Part shown: positions 7,717-17,463 of the stretch, one piece after another
Position numbering within the stretch: position 1 is the first letter of the stretch
Layout: every line of letters starts with the position of its first letter
NCBI RefSeq assembly: GCF_013114625.1
Contig: NZ_VTXD01000003.1
Coordinates: 124,001 to 188,000 of the forward strand
DNA: 64,000 nt
Source: Vibrio sp. 99-70-13A1
Lineage (GTDB): Bacteria > Pseudomonadota > Gammaproteobacteria > Enterobacterales > Vibrionaceae
Direction: 5' to 3'
The notes under the pieces: model-generated
What the model was told of the DNA's origin: nothing
What the model saw: only the letters and a program-made list of their open reading frames with translations
Databases searched by the model: none
Position numbers and translations under genes: made by a program

Positions 7717-7911
7717 ATGTCCATTAATTCTATCAACCATGATGAAATGACAAACATAACAAACAAATGGGATGCGGATGAACAGATATCCCTAAAACCA
7801 GAAAAACAGGTGAAGTCAGCAGAAGCTCGTCGCCGTATTGAAGCGCTCAGAGAAATCCGTGAAAGTGGATTGAGCCTTGAAGAAGCACGAGAGTTAGGTT
7901 TGATTCATTAA
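7717..7911 (+). CDS. Small charged hypothetical protein (64 aa)
   Basis: The ATG at 7717 is preceded by GGAGG six bases upstream, a strong ribosome site, so I take it over the in-frame ATG at 7510 that would give 133 aa. The product is soluble and highly charged, with a C-terminal helix SAEARRRIEALREIRESGL then SLEEARELGLIH. The RRRIE helix recalls the PA3496-type small proteins, but I am not sure. No neighbour suggests a role. A terminator follows at 7973. Confidence 0.6.
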   Translation: MSINSINHDEMTNITNKWDADEQISLKPEKQVKSAEARRRIEALREIRESGLSLEEARELGLIH

Positions 7912-7972
7912 GCTTAAAATTTCTTAGCTTTAATCTAACTAAGCTTTAAGTTGTAAATTGGTTTATTTGACA

Positions 7973-7996
7973 GGGGGGCAGGAAGCCGCCCTTTTT
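7973..7996 (+). terminator. Probable terminator
   Basis: GGGGGGC, loop AGGAA, GCCGCCC with one internal mismatch, followed by five T residues, 60 bp after the small gene. Confidence 0.65.
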
Positions 7997-8207
7997 ATTA
8001 TTTATCAAATGGTTAATTGATAAATCTTGGAAAAGCCAATTCCACCAGCCATAACATTCTAAATGTAATGTTCTTATTCAGAACTATAGCCCCTTGTCCC
8101 CGCCCAATTTGACACCTAACGTTACCCACACTAGCTTTAAAATGAAAACTATAATTATAAAACCTACTGCATAGGTTTTACACTATTTGTTGTGCTAGGA
8201 GTCAGTT

Positions 8208-9260
8208 ATGTCAAGTGATGTGCTTTTCTATGAACCAGAAGACAGCAACGGTTACCTTTCCAATTTCGCCAGTTCTCCTATTGAAGTGAATGATCAAGTT
8301 TGGGCAACGAGTGAACATTATTATCAGGCAATGAAGTTTACTTCTTCAGAGCTTAGGCAAAAAATTTTTTACGCCGCTTCCCCTGAAGACGCGTTTATCT
8401 TAAGTCGTCAATATGAGGATCAAGTTCGTAGCGAGTGGGATGAAATAAAAGTGGACGTAATGCGTTTCATTGTCACCGAAAAGTTTAAACAAAACCGATA
8501 CTTTTCACATTTACTTGCCAGTACTGGCGATTCGATTATTAAAGAACATTCGCATATTGATTCCTTTTGGGGAGATGGAGGAGATGGCTCGGGTCAAAAT
8601 AAACTGGGTCATATTCTTATGGATATTCGTCAGAACCTCCAACAAACCGAACCATTTAATCATGTGGATTTTGTCGATAAAGCCAAGCTCCCAACCCAAT
8701 GGGGAACATTCCAAATGTATGGTTTTGTTGAGCGGGCTACGGGAAAAGAGCACTTGGCATTAGTTTATGGTGACTTATCTGAACAAGCTTCACCGCTTAT
8801 TCGTCTTCATTCTGAATGTTTAACTGGCGATGCCTTATTTAGTGCCCGTTGTGACTGCGGCTTTCAGCTCTCTAGAGCGATGGAAAATATAGTGGAGGCA
8901 GGGAGTGGAGTCTTGCTCTATTTAAGGCAAGAGGGGCGTGGGATAGGGCTCATAAACAAGATAAGAGCTTATCACCTACAAGATGATGGGGCTGATACAG
9001 TAGAAGCAAATGAAAGACTGGGTTTTGAGGCTGACATGAGAGATTATTCTTTTTGCAGAGGTATGTTGAGCTTCTTGGATATTAACTCTGTACGGCTTAT
9101 GACAAACAACCCTCGAAAAGTAAAAGCTATGGAAAAATCAGGCATAAACGTGGCAGAGCGTGTTGCCATTCAAGAAGGGAATAACCCACACAATAACCAC
9201 TATTTGAAAACAAAAGCTGAAAAACTAGGGCATATGTTCGATGAGAGCTTTGTGCGTTAG
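8208..9260 (+). CDS. Fusion of NADAR/YbiA-type N-glycosidase with GTP cyclohydrolase II (RibA-like)
   Basis: Bifunctional riboflavin-pathway protein. Residues about 1-150 are a COG3236/NADAR domain (start [28 protein letters not shown]), which hydrolyses the early phosphoribosylamino-pyrimidine intermediates. Residues about 155-345 are GTP cyclohydrolase II, which makes the first of those intermediates from GTP. Zinc ligands Cys204, Cys215, Cys217 and the RQEGRG loop at 240-245 are intact. RBS AGGAG precedes the ATG. It stands alone between terminators with no other rib gene nearby, so it is probably an extra RibA rather than the only one. No FMN riboswitch was seen upstream. Confidence 0.92.
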   Translation: MSSDVLFYEPEDSNGYLSNFASSPIEVNDQVWATSEHYYQAMKFTSSELRQKIFYAASPEDAFILSRQYEDQVRSEWDEIKVDVMRFIVTEKFKQNRYFSHLLASTGDSIIKEHSHIDSFWGDGGDGSGQNKLGHILMDIRQNLQQTEPFNHVDFVDKAKLPTQWGTFQMYGFVERATGKEHLALVYGDLSEQASPLIRLHSECLTGDALFSARCDCGFQLSRAMENIVEAGSGVLLYLRQEGRGIGLINKIRAYHLQDDGADTVEANERLGFEADMRDYSFCRGMLSFLDINSVRLMTNNPRKVKAMEKSGINVAERVAIQEGNNPHNNHYLKTKAEKLGHMFDESFVR

Positions 9261-9318
9261 TTATTTAAAAGTCCGCTAGTTATTCGTTATTTAACAGCCT
9301 ATATAGAAAATAAAATGA

Positions 9319-9345
9319 AGCCCCAACCGGAATTGGGGCTTTTTT
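9319..9345. terminator. Bidirectional terminator between convergent genes
   Basis: AGCCCCAA, loop CCGGAA, TTGGGGCT followed by T6 on the plus strand. It sits 58 bp after the ribA fusion and 43 bp from the end of the convergent gene. The minus-strand tail is AT-rich and may work too. Confidence 0.88.
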
Positions 9346-9388
9346 GTTTTCTTTGATAGTAAACGAGACACTTATGGCATGGCATTTA

Positions 9389-10144
9389 TCAGTACTGTTG
9401 AACGATCTTATCCAATTGACCATTTGCTTTGAGGGTAACGAGTCGCTGGTTAATAAAGCTTTGTATCTCAGGGTCCATTTGAGGATCAAAAGCAAGGTGT
9501 ATGGGGTAGTTAGGAATGACAGAATCAAAATTTTGAAGTTGGAAAGTACTTTGATCTAAGTTTTGCTTCGCTAAGTTATATTTAACACGAGATTCCATTT
9601 CAACGAATACAGTATCGCCCGGAATACGTTTAAGCACTCGGAAAGCGGCTGTGTAGTCCTTAACTCTTAATTCTTCTATTTGCCCTTCCTGAAAATAAGG
9701 GTCGAGGTTTGGGTACTCAAACCCTAACAACAGCACAACGGCTTTGTTTTCTAGATCATCCATATTTTCAAAATTAAAAGGTTTAGATTGGCTGCTCAAT
9801 AATGTGTGTTTTACATTGTAAATTGGGATGTCAGATAAGTTACGCGACTGAATATTTCCCCATGTAGGGCTACCATAAGTGATCCAGTTATTTTGTTGCT
9901 GAGATTCTAATAATGTGATCATTCTGTTAAAAGGGTAGGTGTGGAATTCTAATTCATATTGTGAGCCTTGAAAGACCGCTTGAACAATATCAGTCACCAT
10001 TCCGCTGTGGTCACTACCATTAGTTTCTATTTGAAAAGGTTGAGCCTGGTTTGCTATCACGTAATAGTGAACGGATTCGGAAGCCATCAGAGAGTAGCTT
10101 GAAAGTAAACTGACTAATGAAGTGATCATAATGGATTTGTGCAT
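9389..10144 (-). CDS. Periplasmic solute-binding protein, amino-acid-type (SBP family 3-like)
   Basis: A 251-aa secreted protein with a signal peptide of about 21 residues (cleavage near SLMA-SE). The mature part has the pattern of family 3 binding proteins without a linked permease: an early Gly-Met-Val-Thr-Asp-Ile helix start and a C-terminal INQRLVTLKANGQLDKIVQQY. Such orphan proteins often feed ligands to sensor kinases. It is transcribed divergently from a hybrid kinase, 82 bp apart, so a sensory partnership is plausible. The coding sequence contains a perfect parS2 palindrome at 9810-9822. Confidence 0.75.
   Translation of the reverse strand: MHKSIMITSLVSLLSSYSLMASESVHYYVIANQAQPFQIETNGSDHSGMVTDIVQAVFQGSQYELEFHTYPFNRMITLLESQQQNNWITYGSPTWGNIQSRNLSDIPIYNVKHTLLSSQSKPFNFENMDDLENKAVVLLLGFEYPNLDPYFQEGQIEELRVKDYTAAFRVLKRIPGDTVFVEMESRVKYNLAKQNLDQSTFQLQNFDSVIPNYPIHLAFDPQMDPEIQSFINQRLVTLKANGQLDKIVQQY
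9810..9822. promoter_or_regulatory. Second parS2 partition site, inside a coding sequence
   Basis: TTTACATTGTAAA is a perfect match to TTTACA-N-TGTAAA. It lies about 8 kb from the origin-proximal site, within the solute-binding protein gene. Chromosome II parS2 sites cluster near the origin in V. cholerae, so position and sequence both fit. Confidence 0.78.
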
Positions 10145-10226
10145 AACCTTCCCTGAGTAGTTATTGATTTACTACTATAATACTAGTTGAATATATGATG
10201 TTTGAGATAAAAATAGGTACTAAAGT

Positions 10227-12692
10227 ATGGTGAAAATGGATAGACGCTATGTAGGATTATCTCGCCAGTTACTGGGAGTCATCATTGTTATCAGTACCTT
10301 GTTTACCGTAATAGTGACAGCTTTAAGCTTGTATGTTGAATACCAAAACCGAGTTTCGTACATCAGCTCTCAAATTGAACAAGTCGAAGCGGGTTACCTA
10401 TCAGGATTAAGTTCCAGTTTATGGGTGGAAGATCGTGATCAGCTTTTGGTTCAAGCCGAAGGGATTTTTCGTTTGCCTGTCGTGAGCCATGTATTTATCC
10501 AAGACAAGAATGAAACTTTAGTTGATCTTGGTACTTCGCCTGCGGAACAGTCGCACTCTCAATCATGGGATATGGTTTATGAGATGGGCGGAAAAGAGTA
10601 TTACCTTGCGACGCTTACTGTCGAGTCGGACTTGAGTATGATTCTGCAAGACTTCGGTCAGCGAATTGGCCTTTTATTATTGTTTGAAGCCATTAAAATT
10701 TTCCTACTTTCTATTGTTTGCCTGTCCGTGGTTTATCACTTAGTCGTAAAACGCTTGATGACCATGTCCTCTGAAATTCGCCATTTTGAAGAAGGTAATA
10801 AGCCTGCATTATTGAAACCTTCTAAATCTCATTATGATGATGAAATTACCGTTTTAGAAAACAACTACAATCAATCGATAGAAGAAGTGCGTAAGCATTA
10901 TGAACAGTTAGAAAAAGCCCGTGAAGTGGCAGAGAATGCCAACCGAAATAAGAGTGAATTTTTAGCCAATATGAGCCATGAAATTCGTACTCCAATGAAT
11001 GGAATTATAGGGTTATCTTCACTGCTTTCGGATATGGATATGCCCGAAGAGCAGAAAGAATATATCGAGATGCTCAACACTTCTTCACTCACTCTACTTG
11101 ACTTAATCAACGACATTCTCGATTTCTCCAAAATTGAAGCGGGGCGGTTAGAGTTGCAATATGAGCCTTTAAAACTTGCCGATATTGTTGCTGACGTTGA
11201 ATCCACTTTTAGAGTTAAAGCTGAACAAGAAGGTTTGCTGTTTAAGTTGACTATCGATCACCGCATTCCTTGTATGGTGAGTGGTGATGGAACTCAACTA
11301 AGACAAGTACTTAATAATCTAGTCGGCAATGCCATTAAATTTACGGAAAGTGGTTACGTTCACCTCCACATGCAGTTGGATAAAGAGCCTGTAGATATGG
11401 GCAGAGTGAGCATTCGTTTTGAAGTAATAGACAGCGGAATTGGTATTGCGCCAGATAAGATTCGGTCCGTATTTGATAAATTCCAGCAAGCTGATGGCAG
11501 TACGACTCGTAATTATGGCGGAACTGGTCTTGGGCTCGCGATTTGCCAGAAAATCGTCGCGTTAATGGGGGGAGAACTAAAAGTCGTCAGTGAAGAAGAC
11601 AGAGGAAGTACCTTTTACTTCACTATTGATTTTGACTCGAGTGATGTTTTAGGTAAACGAAACGTCGATTTTGAATCACTATCGGTATTGCTGGTGGATG
11701 ACAGCCAATTCAATATGCGTATTACGTCCTCGCAATTGCAATCATTTGGTGCCAGTTCTATGTGCTGTGAGCATGCAAAAGTGGCGGTTGACTTGGTTCA
11801 GCAGTCCATCATAGATAACAAACACTATGATCTTGTTTTAATCGATAAAGTCATGCCAGGAATGGATGGGTTTGAACTGGCCAAAGCCTTAATTAATCGA
11901 TTCCAATCGCAATGCCCACGCTTAGTGATGGTGTCTGCCTGCCCAGAGACCCGTGATGAAGAATTGGCAAAACGAGTTGGCTTTGTGGCTTATTTGGCTC
12001 GACCATACCAAGACAACCAACTTAAGTGGCTCATCCGAAAGGCACTATCAGAAAATATTGAAGTTCAATATTCGCAGGAGCATGTCTCGCCTTCTCATAC
12101 CCAAGATAGAATGAATATATTTGATACATCAAGGGCTGAGATTCCAAAACCTGAGATGTCTAGAACTTCAAAACCTAGCGCAGATGTACCTACTCAAATG
12201 AAAAGGCAAGAACCGGCTCATGAAGTTGCTAAGAACACAGATACTAACTTGAATTCAGAGTCTTTAGAGCAAGCCGAAGCGTATAAAGTGCTTGTGGTTG
12301 AAGACTCATTAGTCAACCAGCAAGTAGCAAAAATGATGTTGACCAAGCTAGGGTTACATGTCGATATTGCTGAAAATGGTAAAATTGGCGTTGATATGTA
12401 TAAATTGTATGATTATCAAATGATCTTTATGGACTGCCAAATGCCTGTGCTTGATGGCTTTGAAGCAACTAAACAGATTCGTCAACTTGAGTCATCAAGT
12501 GGACGTAAACCGACTCCTATTGCAGCTTTAACCGCCAATGTTGTGATGGAAGATAAGCACTTATGTTTTGATGTGGGAATGGATGAGTTTCTATCTAAAC
12601 CCGTGAACCACCACGCATTGAAAGAGGTGGTTGTCCGTTATATACCGGATTTAGTTATTCCGGTGGGAAAAAATACACATAAGATTCGTTAA
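10227..12692 (+). CDS. Hybrid sensor histidine kinase with two receiver domains
   Basis: Inner-membrane kinase of 821 aa. Membrane segments lie near residues 13-36 and 147-172 with a periplasmic sensor between them. The HisKA domain has phospho-accepting His251 in [11 protein letters not shown]; the ATPase domain has [18 protein letters not shown] and GGTGLGLAI. The first receiver (about 485-610) has Asp540 but Arg in place of the usual switch Lys (LARPY). The second (about 686-805) has Asp736 and Lys801. A Ser/Lys/Pro-rich linker (about 622-682) joins them. No phosphotransfer (Hpt) domain is present, so an external one must exist. The divergent binding protein may supply the signal. Confidence 0.93.
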   Translation: MVKMDRRYVGLSRQLLGVIIVISTLFTVIVTALSLYVEYQNRVSYISSQIEQVEAGYLSGLSSSLWVEDRDQLLVQAEGIFRLPVVSHVFIQDKNETLVDLGTSPAEQSHSQSWDMVYEMGGKEYYLATLTVESDLSMILQDFGQRIGLLLLFEAIKIFLLSIVCLSVVYHLVVKRLMTMSSEIRHFEEGNKPALLKPSKSHYDDEITVLENNYNQSIEEVRKHYEQLEKAREVAENANRNKSEFLANMSHEIRTPMNGIIGLSSLLSDMDMPEEQKEYIEMLNTSSLTLLDLINDILDFSKIEAGRLELQYEPLKLADIVADVESTFRVKAEQEGLLFKLTIDHRIPCMVSGDGTQLRQVLNNLVGNAIKFTESGYVHLHMQLDKEPVDMGRVSIRFEVIDSGIGIAPDKIRSVFDKFQQADGSTTRNYGGTGLGLAICQKIVALMGGELKVVSEEDRGSTFYFTIDFDSSDVLGKRNVDFESLSVLLVDDSQFNMRITSSQLQSFGASSMCCEHAKVAVDLVQQSIIDNKHYDLVLIDKVMPGMDGFELAKALINRFQSQCPRLVMVSACPETRDEELAKRVGFVAYLARPYQDNQLKWLIRKALSENIEVQYSQEHVSPSHTQDRMNIFDTSRAEIPKPEMSRTSKPSADVPTQMKRQEPAHEVAKNTDTNLNSESLEQAEAYKVLVVEDSLVNQQVAKMMLTKLGLHVDIAENGKIGVDMYKLYDYQMIFMDCQMPVLDGFEATKQIRQLESSSGRKPTPIAALTANVVMEDKHLCFDVGMDEFLSKPVNHHALKEVVVRYIPDLVIPVGKNTHKIR

Positions 12693-12832
12693 AGAATCAA
12701 AATTAAGAAATAACTTTGATTCAGCCCCTAGCATTAAGGGTTAAGCCCTGAGATTGTGCTCAATATGTTGGTTTTACTGGGTGGCAATGTGCTATATTTC
12801 CCGACCAAGTGTATTACTGACTAAGGCTGCAC

Positions 12833-13042
12833 ATGTCTATCAACCTTTCATTACTTCCGCCCGATGAGAAAAATAAAATCGAGCTGGATAAGCAAGCTTC
12901 TTTCCTTGTATGGAAATTGAAGCAAGCCAAATGTGGTCCTGAAGCCCTTGTAGAGCAATCTATGAAATTAGAGGATCCACAAGAAAAGATTTGGTTTGAG
13001 CAGTCTGTAGATAAATACAAACGAGTAATGGGTGTCGCATAA
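12833..13042 (+). CDS. DUF3283 family small protein
   Basis: A 69-aa soluble protein beginning MSINLSLLPPDEKNKIELDK, matching the short Vibrio family DUF3283 as I recall it. Function unknown. AAGG nine bases before the ATG serves as ribosome site. It is followed by the YebC-family gene in the same direction, an order I believe is common near rctB in vibrios. An overlapping minus-strand frame is a shadow. Confidence 0.82.
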   Translation: MSINLSLLPPDEKNKIELDKQASFLVWKLKQAKCGPEALVEQSMKLEDPQEKIWFEQSVDKYKRVMGVA

Positions 13043-13138
13043 TTGTGGCTTTCTGTTACTCAGCAAGGCTGTTGAATTGAAATGACACAGCTTTTTGCTA
13101 GAATTTGCCCCGTTAATTGAATTAGAGAGAACATCCCG

Positions 13139-13855
13139 ATGGGAAGAAGTTTTGAAGTGCGCAAAGCCTCTATGGCGAAAACTGCAGGCGCAAAAATTAA
13201 AGTTTATTCTAAATACGGTAAAGAGATTTACGTACTGGCTAAGAACGGCAGTTCTGACCCAGACATGAACCTACCTCTTAAGCACCTTATTGCTAAAGCG
13301 AAGAAAGACCAAGTACCAGCACACGTTATCGACAAAGCGATCGATAAAGCAAACGGCGGCGGCGGTGAAGACTTCCAACCTGCTCGTTACGAAGGTTTTG
13401 GCCCAGGTGGTACAAGCGTAATCGTTGATTGTCTAACAGACAACGGCAACCGTACATTCCAAGATGTTCGCCAATGTTTCGTAAAAACTGGCGCGAAAAT
13501 CGGTGTTGAAGGTACGGTTTCTCACATGTTCGCTCACCAAGCTGTATTCCAGTTCGCTGGCGAAGATGATGAAATCATTCTAGAAACGCTAATGATGGAC
13601 GACGTTGATGTGACTGACGTTGAGCTAGAAGACGGTGTGATCACTGTATTCGCTCCAACGACTGAATTCTTCAAAACTAAGACTGCGCTAAATACTGCGT
13701 TCCCAGAGCTAACTCTGGATGTTGAAGAGATCACGTTCGTACCTCAAAATCACGTTGAAATCCCAGAAGCAGACGCTGAGAAGTTCCAGAAGTTCCTAGA
13801 TATGCTAGACGACTGTGATGATGTTCAGCAGGTTTACCATAACGCTGAGCAGTAA
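13139..13855 (+). CDS. YebC/PmpR (TACO1) family protein, YeeN-like
   Basis: A 238-aa member of the YebC family, annotated as transcriptional regulators and more recently linked to translation of difficult proline stretches. The N-terminal [19 protein letters not shown] and the glycine-rich [21 protein letters not shown] segment (residues about 71-91) are diagnostic. Length and start match the YeeN paralogue rather than YebC proper. The codon choice looks optimised, suggesting strong expression. A terminator follows. Confidence 0.92.
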   Translation: MGRSFEVRKASMAKTAGAKIKVYSKYGKEIYVLAKNGSSDPDMNLPLKHLIAKAKKDQVPAHVIDKAIDKANGGGGEDFQPARYEGFGPGGTSVIVDCLTDNGNRTFQDVRQCFVKTGAKIGVEGTVSHMFAHQAVFQFAGEDDEIILETLMMDDVDVTDVELEDGVITVFAPTTEFFKTKTALNTAFPELTLDVEEITFVPQNHVEIPEADAEKFQKFLDMLDDCDDVQQVYHNAEQ

Positions 13856-13937
13856 TAGATACTGCATCAATCGCAATTTTCTCTTATCGGCTAACACTGA
13901 TCTAAGCTTAAAAATTGTGAATTGAAGAGTTGAATAA

Positions 13938-13964
13938 AAACCGAGCCTAGTGCTCGGTTTTTTT
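13938..13964 (+). terminator. Terminator after the YebC-family gene
   Basis: CCGAGC, loop CTAGT, GCTCGG flanked by A and T runs (T7). Confidence 0.92.
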
Positions 13965-14005
13965 ATACGTAAACGTCTCTTTGTACTTAAACCACAAAAC
14001 AACCT

Positions 14006-14018
14006 TGATCATACTTCC
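14006..14018 (+). promoter_or_regulatory. Isolated RctB-like site 11 kb from the origin
   Basis: TGATCATACTTCC agrees fully with the oriCII iteron pattern TGATCATnnTTyC and lies in non-coding DNA. It is alone, unlike the origin array, so it may be a titration or regulatory site. Confidence 0.5.
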
Positions 14019-14100
14019 GCTTTCTATATGTCCCACCCAATTTTAAATCTACATTTTAACTTTCATTTTCACTTTCTTTATAGTCATCAATATCATTGAT

Positions 14101-14142
14101 TTACCAATTACCAATTACCAATTACCAATTACCAATTACCAA
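14101..14142. repeat. Tandem 7-bp repeat (TTACCAA x 6)
   Basis: Six exact head-to-tail copies of TTACCAA, with decayed copies (TACCAAC) continuing to about 14171. It is intergenic and likely prone to slippage. The rest of 13856-14207 holds only the terminator and the RctB-like site. Confidence 0.95.
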
Positions 14143-14207
14143 CTTCTTTACCAACATAACCAACTACCAACTATACGTTACTAGTGATCCGTTGCTTGCC
14201 CGCTTAA

Positions 14208-14474
14208 CTATTTGCTTACTGAAGTAACTTTGTTGGTATCAGTGTGTGCTGGAGATTTTGGTTTGCATAACCACTCAGCTAACTTCCTTATTTGTGGCAG
14301 TACCGTTAAATTCAATAATAGGGCAAATGGCCACGCTAATAGAAAGCTTTGTAACCAAACTGGTGGCCAGTCTGCACTAAAACCCATCTTGTAGCCTGAA
14401 ATAATGCCAGACATCATGGATGCCATGGTGAAAGAAGACATTAGTGTTATTAGCCAAAATTGTTTTCTGCTCAT
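14208..14474 (-). CDS. DUF2798 family membrane protein
   Basis: An 88-aa inner-membrane protein with two hydrophobic helices (about 7-30 and 39-60), the second in the motif WLQSFLLAWPFALLLNLTVLP that typifies DUF2798. Function unknown. It is divergent from the LysR gene at 14570, about 95 bp apart, which often means control by that regulator. Confidence 0.82.
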   Translation of the reverse strand: MSRKQFWLITLMSSFTMASMMSGIISGYKMGFSADWPPVWLQSFLLAWPFALLLNLTVLPQIRKLAEWLCKPKSPAHTDTNKVTSVSK

Positions 14475-14569
14475 AAAATCTCACTTAATTGTTTATATTC
14501 GTATCTGTTGTTTCAATCAGGTAAGCTTACCGTTAATCAATATTGAGAATAATAGGCAGATATAGAAGT

Positions 14570-15472
14570 ATGAATTCCATATATGGAAACGTGGATGATC
14601 TATTTTTGTTTTGTACCGTTGTAGAAGAAGGCTCTTTGCTGTCGGCTTCTAAACGTTTACAGCTCCCTGTATCAACCATGTCACGTCGACTCACTGCATT
14701 GGAGGATCGGCTTAATGTTCGGTTGCTTGAGAAGCAAGGGCGTGAGCTGGTGGCGACAGCTGACGGGGAGTTGGCATTTGCAGCCTTCAGCAGCGGGATG
14801 GAATCTATTCAATCGGCATTTGAAGGTTTGTTGCAAGAGAAAACCGTTGTTCAAGGCACTATAAAACTCGCGGCTCCCCATAACTTCTATACTGGATTTT
14901 TGAGTAAGACGATTGAAACCTTCCTTACTCAATATCCTAAAGTTCAGCTTGATTTGGTTTTAAGCCAAGAGCAGATCGCCCCTCAAACAGACCGTGATTT
15001 ATTGATGACATTTGATATATCAGCTTTGGACGGTATGATTGCCAGACCACTATTTAAGGCGCGACATGGCTTCTTTGCTAGCCCTGAATATATAAGCTCG
15101 CATTCAGACATAAATGCCCCCTCTGATTTAGAAAACCATGATTGGGTTTGTGTTGATCAGCAGTTACAGGTGCCTGTGTATCATGGTGAGAGCCTAAAGC
15201 ACGTTGTTAAAATCAAACCTAAGTTGATTGTGAATGATATTCGAGCGGTCGCCGCTGCTGTTGAAAAAGGAATTGGCATTGCTTCACTTCCGTTTCGCCA
15301 TGTATTGCCTGAGATGAATCTTATTCAATTGCTACCTGAATATCATCGTAGTGATCGCCAAGCTTATTTAGTGTACAAAGAAAGAAAATACCAGCCAAAG
15401 GCACTGACGTTGCTCATTGATGCTTTGATTGAAGGTGTTCGATCATTTCACCATTTAGCGCCCGTCAAATAA
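14570..15472 (+). CDS. LysR-family transcriptional regulator
   Basis: DNA-binding regulator with N-terminal winged helix-turn-helix (LLSASKRLQLPVSTMSRRLTALE, residues about 24-46) and a substrate-binding C-terminal domain. I use the ATG at 14570 (300 aa); an upstream TTG at 14543 has a poorer context. It ends 12 bp before the beta-hydroxyacid dehydrogenase gene, so the two are co-transcribed, and it may also control the divergent DUF2798 gene. Confidence 0.9.
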   Translation: MNSIYGNVDDLFLFCTVVEEGSLLSASKRLQLPVSTMSRRLTALEDRLNVRLLEKQGRELVATADGELAFAAFSSGMESIQSAFEGLLQEKTVVQGTIKLAAPHNFYTGFLSKTIETFLTQYPKVQLDLVLSQEQIAPQTDRDLLMTFDISALDGMIARPLFKARHGFFASPEYISSHSDINAPSDLENHDWVCVDQQLQVPVYHGESLKHVVKIKPKLIVNDIRAVAAAVEKGIGIASLPFRHVLPEMNLIQLLPEYHRSDRQAYLVYKERKYQPKALTLLIDALIEGVRSFHHLAPVK

Positions 15473-15484
15473 AAGGAGAAAGGA

Positions 15485-16360
15485 ATGAAAGTAAGTTTTA
15501 TCGGACTCGGAGTAATGGGTTTCCCTATGGCAGGGCACCTGAAAAATGCGGGCTTTGACGTTACTGTGTTTAATCGAACTTATGCTAAAGCATTATCTTG
15601 GGCTGAGCAGTATCAAGGCCAAGCTGCTGAAACGGTGGCGGATTGTGTTGCAGACGCTGATGTGGTTTTAGTTTGCGTGGGTAATGATGATGACGTTCGC
15701 AGTATGACCACCAGCGAAACGGGTGCGTTAGCAGCAATGAAATCAGGTGCGATTCTTGTTGATCATACGACTACGTCAGCTTTATTGTCTGAAGAGCTAG
15801 ATAAAGCAGCCAAAGAAGTGGGTGTTCGCTTTATGGACGCGCCAGTTTCGGGCGGGCAAGCCGGGGCTGATAATGGCGTTTTAACGATCATGTGCGGTGG
15901 TGACGAGGTATTATTTAATGAACTGCAACCTATCTTCGAAGCGTATGGCAAATCTTCAGTGCTTATGGGTAATGTCGGCCAAGGTCAACGTGCAAAAATG
16001 GTTAACCAAATTTGTATTGCAGGCGTGTTGAATGGTTTGTCTGAAGGTTTGATTTTGGCTGAAAAGTCAGGACTTGATATTCCAACATTGGTTGATTGCC
16101 TTAAAAATGGTGCCGCAGGCTCGTGGCAGATGGAAAACCGTGCTGTGACCATGGCTCAAGATAAGTTCGATTTTGGCTTTGCCATTGATTGGATGATTAA
16201 AGACCTAGGTTTCTGCTTAGATGAAGCTGAACGTCAAGGTGTGCGTTTACCGCTTACTGAGAAGTCTATGGCAGCGTATAAAGCGTTATCTGACTCTGGT
16301 GAAGGCCGAATGGATACTTCGGTATTGATGAAAGCCGTTGCGGCAGAGTCTAAAATCTAG
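15485..16360 (+). CDS. NAD(P)-dependent beta-hydroxyacid dehydrogenase
   Basis: A 291-aa oxidoreductase of the 3-hydroxyisobutyrate/tartronate semialdehyde reductase family. The Rossmann motif GLGVMG is at residues 7-12, the substrate signature DAPVSGGQAGA starts at 118, and the catalytic Lys171 sits in KMVNQ. A strong AAGGAG-type ribosome site precedes the ATG. The substrate cannot be fixed from sequence; glyoxylate/succinate semialdehyde reductase activity is also possible. Co-transcribed with the LysR gene upstream; a hairpin terminator follows. Confidence 0.9.
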   Translation: MKVSFIGLGVMGFPMAGHLKNAGFDVTVFNRTYAKALSWAEQYQGQAAETVADCVADADVVLVCVGNDDDVRSMTTSETGALAAMKSGAILVDHTTTSALLSEELDKAAKEVGVRFMDAPVSGGQAGADNGVLTIMCGGDEVLFNELQPIFEAYGKSSVLMGNVGQGQRAKMVNQICIAGVLNGLSEGLILAEKSGLDIPTLVDCLKNGAAGSWQMENRAVTMAQDKFDFGFAIDWMIKDLGFCLDEAERQGVRLPLTEKSMAAYKALSDSGEGRMDTSVLMKAVAAESKI

Positions 16361-16664
16361 AGTGTGGTTAGCGTACTTTATCGTTGGCTTCTTAATCGCT
16401 AGTTTTTAATCAAAATGGCTGCCTGTTTTGCAGCCATTGTTTTCCTCGTTTTCTGTGTTTGTTTGGTTTACCTCGGCATAATGGGGCATTGTCGTTTCAA
16501 ACTTCGGCTTATTTCCCTTTCCTATCCATTCAAGCGGTATCAATACCGTTTACTCCACTTAATTCCCATTCACGCCCATTAAATACCTTTCGTCGCATTC
16601 AACTTTCGTCATGACAATTTACGGTTAATCTTTCATCATCAATTTATGAAAGGAAATCGCCGCT
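16361..16664. other. Intergenic region with terminator at 16414-16444
   Basis: AATGGCTGC, loop CTGTTTT, GCAGCCATT then GTTTTCC forms a terminator for the dehydrogenase gene. The remaining 200 bp are pyrimidine-rich and show repeated CATTCA/CCATT words but no gene. The promoter of the following operon presumably lies at the right end; no clear box was seen. Confidence 0.7.
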
Positions 16665-17405
16665 ATGACACATCTAACTTCGAATACTCATGTCACTACC
16701 TTCTCTTCTACTGCTTGTTTTAAGCAGATCAAAACAACCTTCAGCTCTGCGCTTAAAGTACCAATGCTAGGTTTAGCTGCATCTTTACTTTTTTCCGCGC
16801 CATTTACGGTGAATGCCAATCCCAATAATGAAACGCTTTCTATTTACAACCAAGCTGCTCAAGGTGATGAAGATTTGGTTGAAGTGGCATATGAGCAATT
16901 GAATGCAACTTTAGAAAAAGAAGGGGCGACGCCTCTTACCTTGGTTTACCTAGGTAGTACTGAAACCTTAATGGGGCGAGATGCTTTTCTACCTTGGAAC
17001 AAAATGAAGTTCGTAGAAAAGGGGCTAGCGACCATTGATAAGTCTTTGCACTTGTTGAGTGATTTTGAAACGCCAATCCATGAACAAGAGAGAATTCAAG
17101 GGTTACCAGAGGCTTACCTGACTCGCGCTATGGCAGCGGTTACTTACTCTTCTCTACCCGATATGTTTAACCACTTCGAGCGAGGCTATGACTTGTTCAT
17201 CGCTTTATTAGCTGAAGATAACTTCCGTGCACAACACTTTGCTGCTACTTCATGGGTTTACCGTTATGCGATTGAAGCTGCGATTCGAGCTGAAGATATG
17301 AATCAAGCAAAAACGTGGTTAGCTGAAATGGAAACTCAAGATGGTTCAAATATTGAAACCATGACCGCAAAAGCGTTAGTCGAAAAAGCAGGCTCAGAAA
17401 GCTAA
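16665..17405 (+). CDS. Hypothetical periplasmic protein, first gene of Lol-like ABC operon
   Basis: A 246-aa protein with an unusually long N-terminal export signal: a basic/Thr-rich lead, hydrophobic core around 33-46 and likely cleavage after FTVNA (about residue 51). The mature part is helical with repeat-like helix pairs, resembling TPR-type folds, without a recognised domain. AAGGAAA precedes the ATG. It is 58 bp before the ABC ATPase gene and in the same direction, so it is probably a periplasmic helper of that transporter. Confidence 0.72.
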   Translation: MTHLTSNTHVTTFSSTACFKQIKTTFSSALKVPMLGLAASLLFSAPFTVNANPNNETLSIYNQAAQGDEDLVEVAYEQLNATLEKEGATPLTLVYLGSTETLMGRDAFLPWNKMKFVEKGLATIDKSLHLLSDFETPIHEQERIQGLPEAYLTRAMAAVTYSSLPDMFNHFERGYDLFIALLAEDNFRAQHFAATSWVYRYAIEAAIRAEDMNQAKTWLAEMETQDGSNIETMTAKALVEKAGSES

Positions 17406-17463
17406 ACATCTAATACCCAATACTAAATACAGAGCAAAGAGCAAAGAACGAGAGGGAAGCGGC

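Noticed and set aside
7998..8207. FMN riboswitch before the ribA fusion
   Set aside because: None of the conserved RFN-box elements were found; only a short leader with AGGAG ribosome site.
9280..9528. 82-codon minus-strand frame
   Set aside because: Runs across the terminator hairpin and overlaps the solute-binding protein in another frame.
12694..12722. Hairpin GAATCAAA/TTTGATTC after the hybrid kinase as terminator
   Set aside because: AT-rich 8-bp stem without a U-run; too weak to call.
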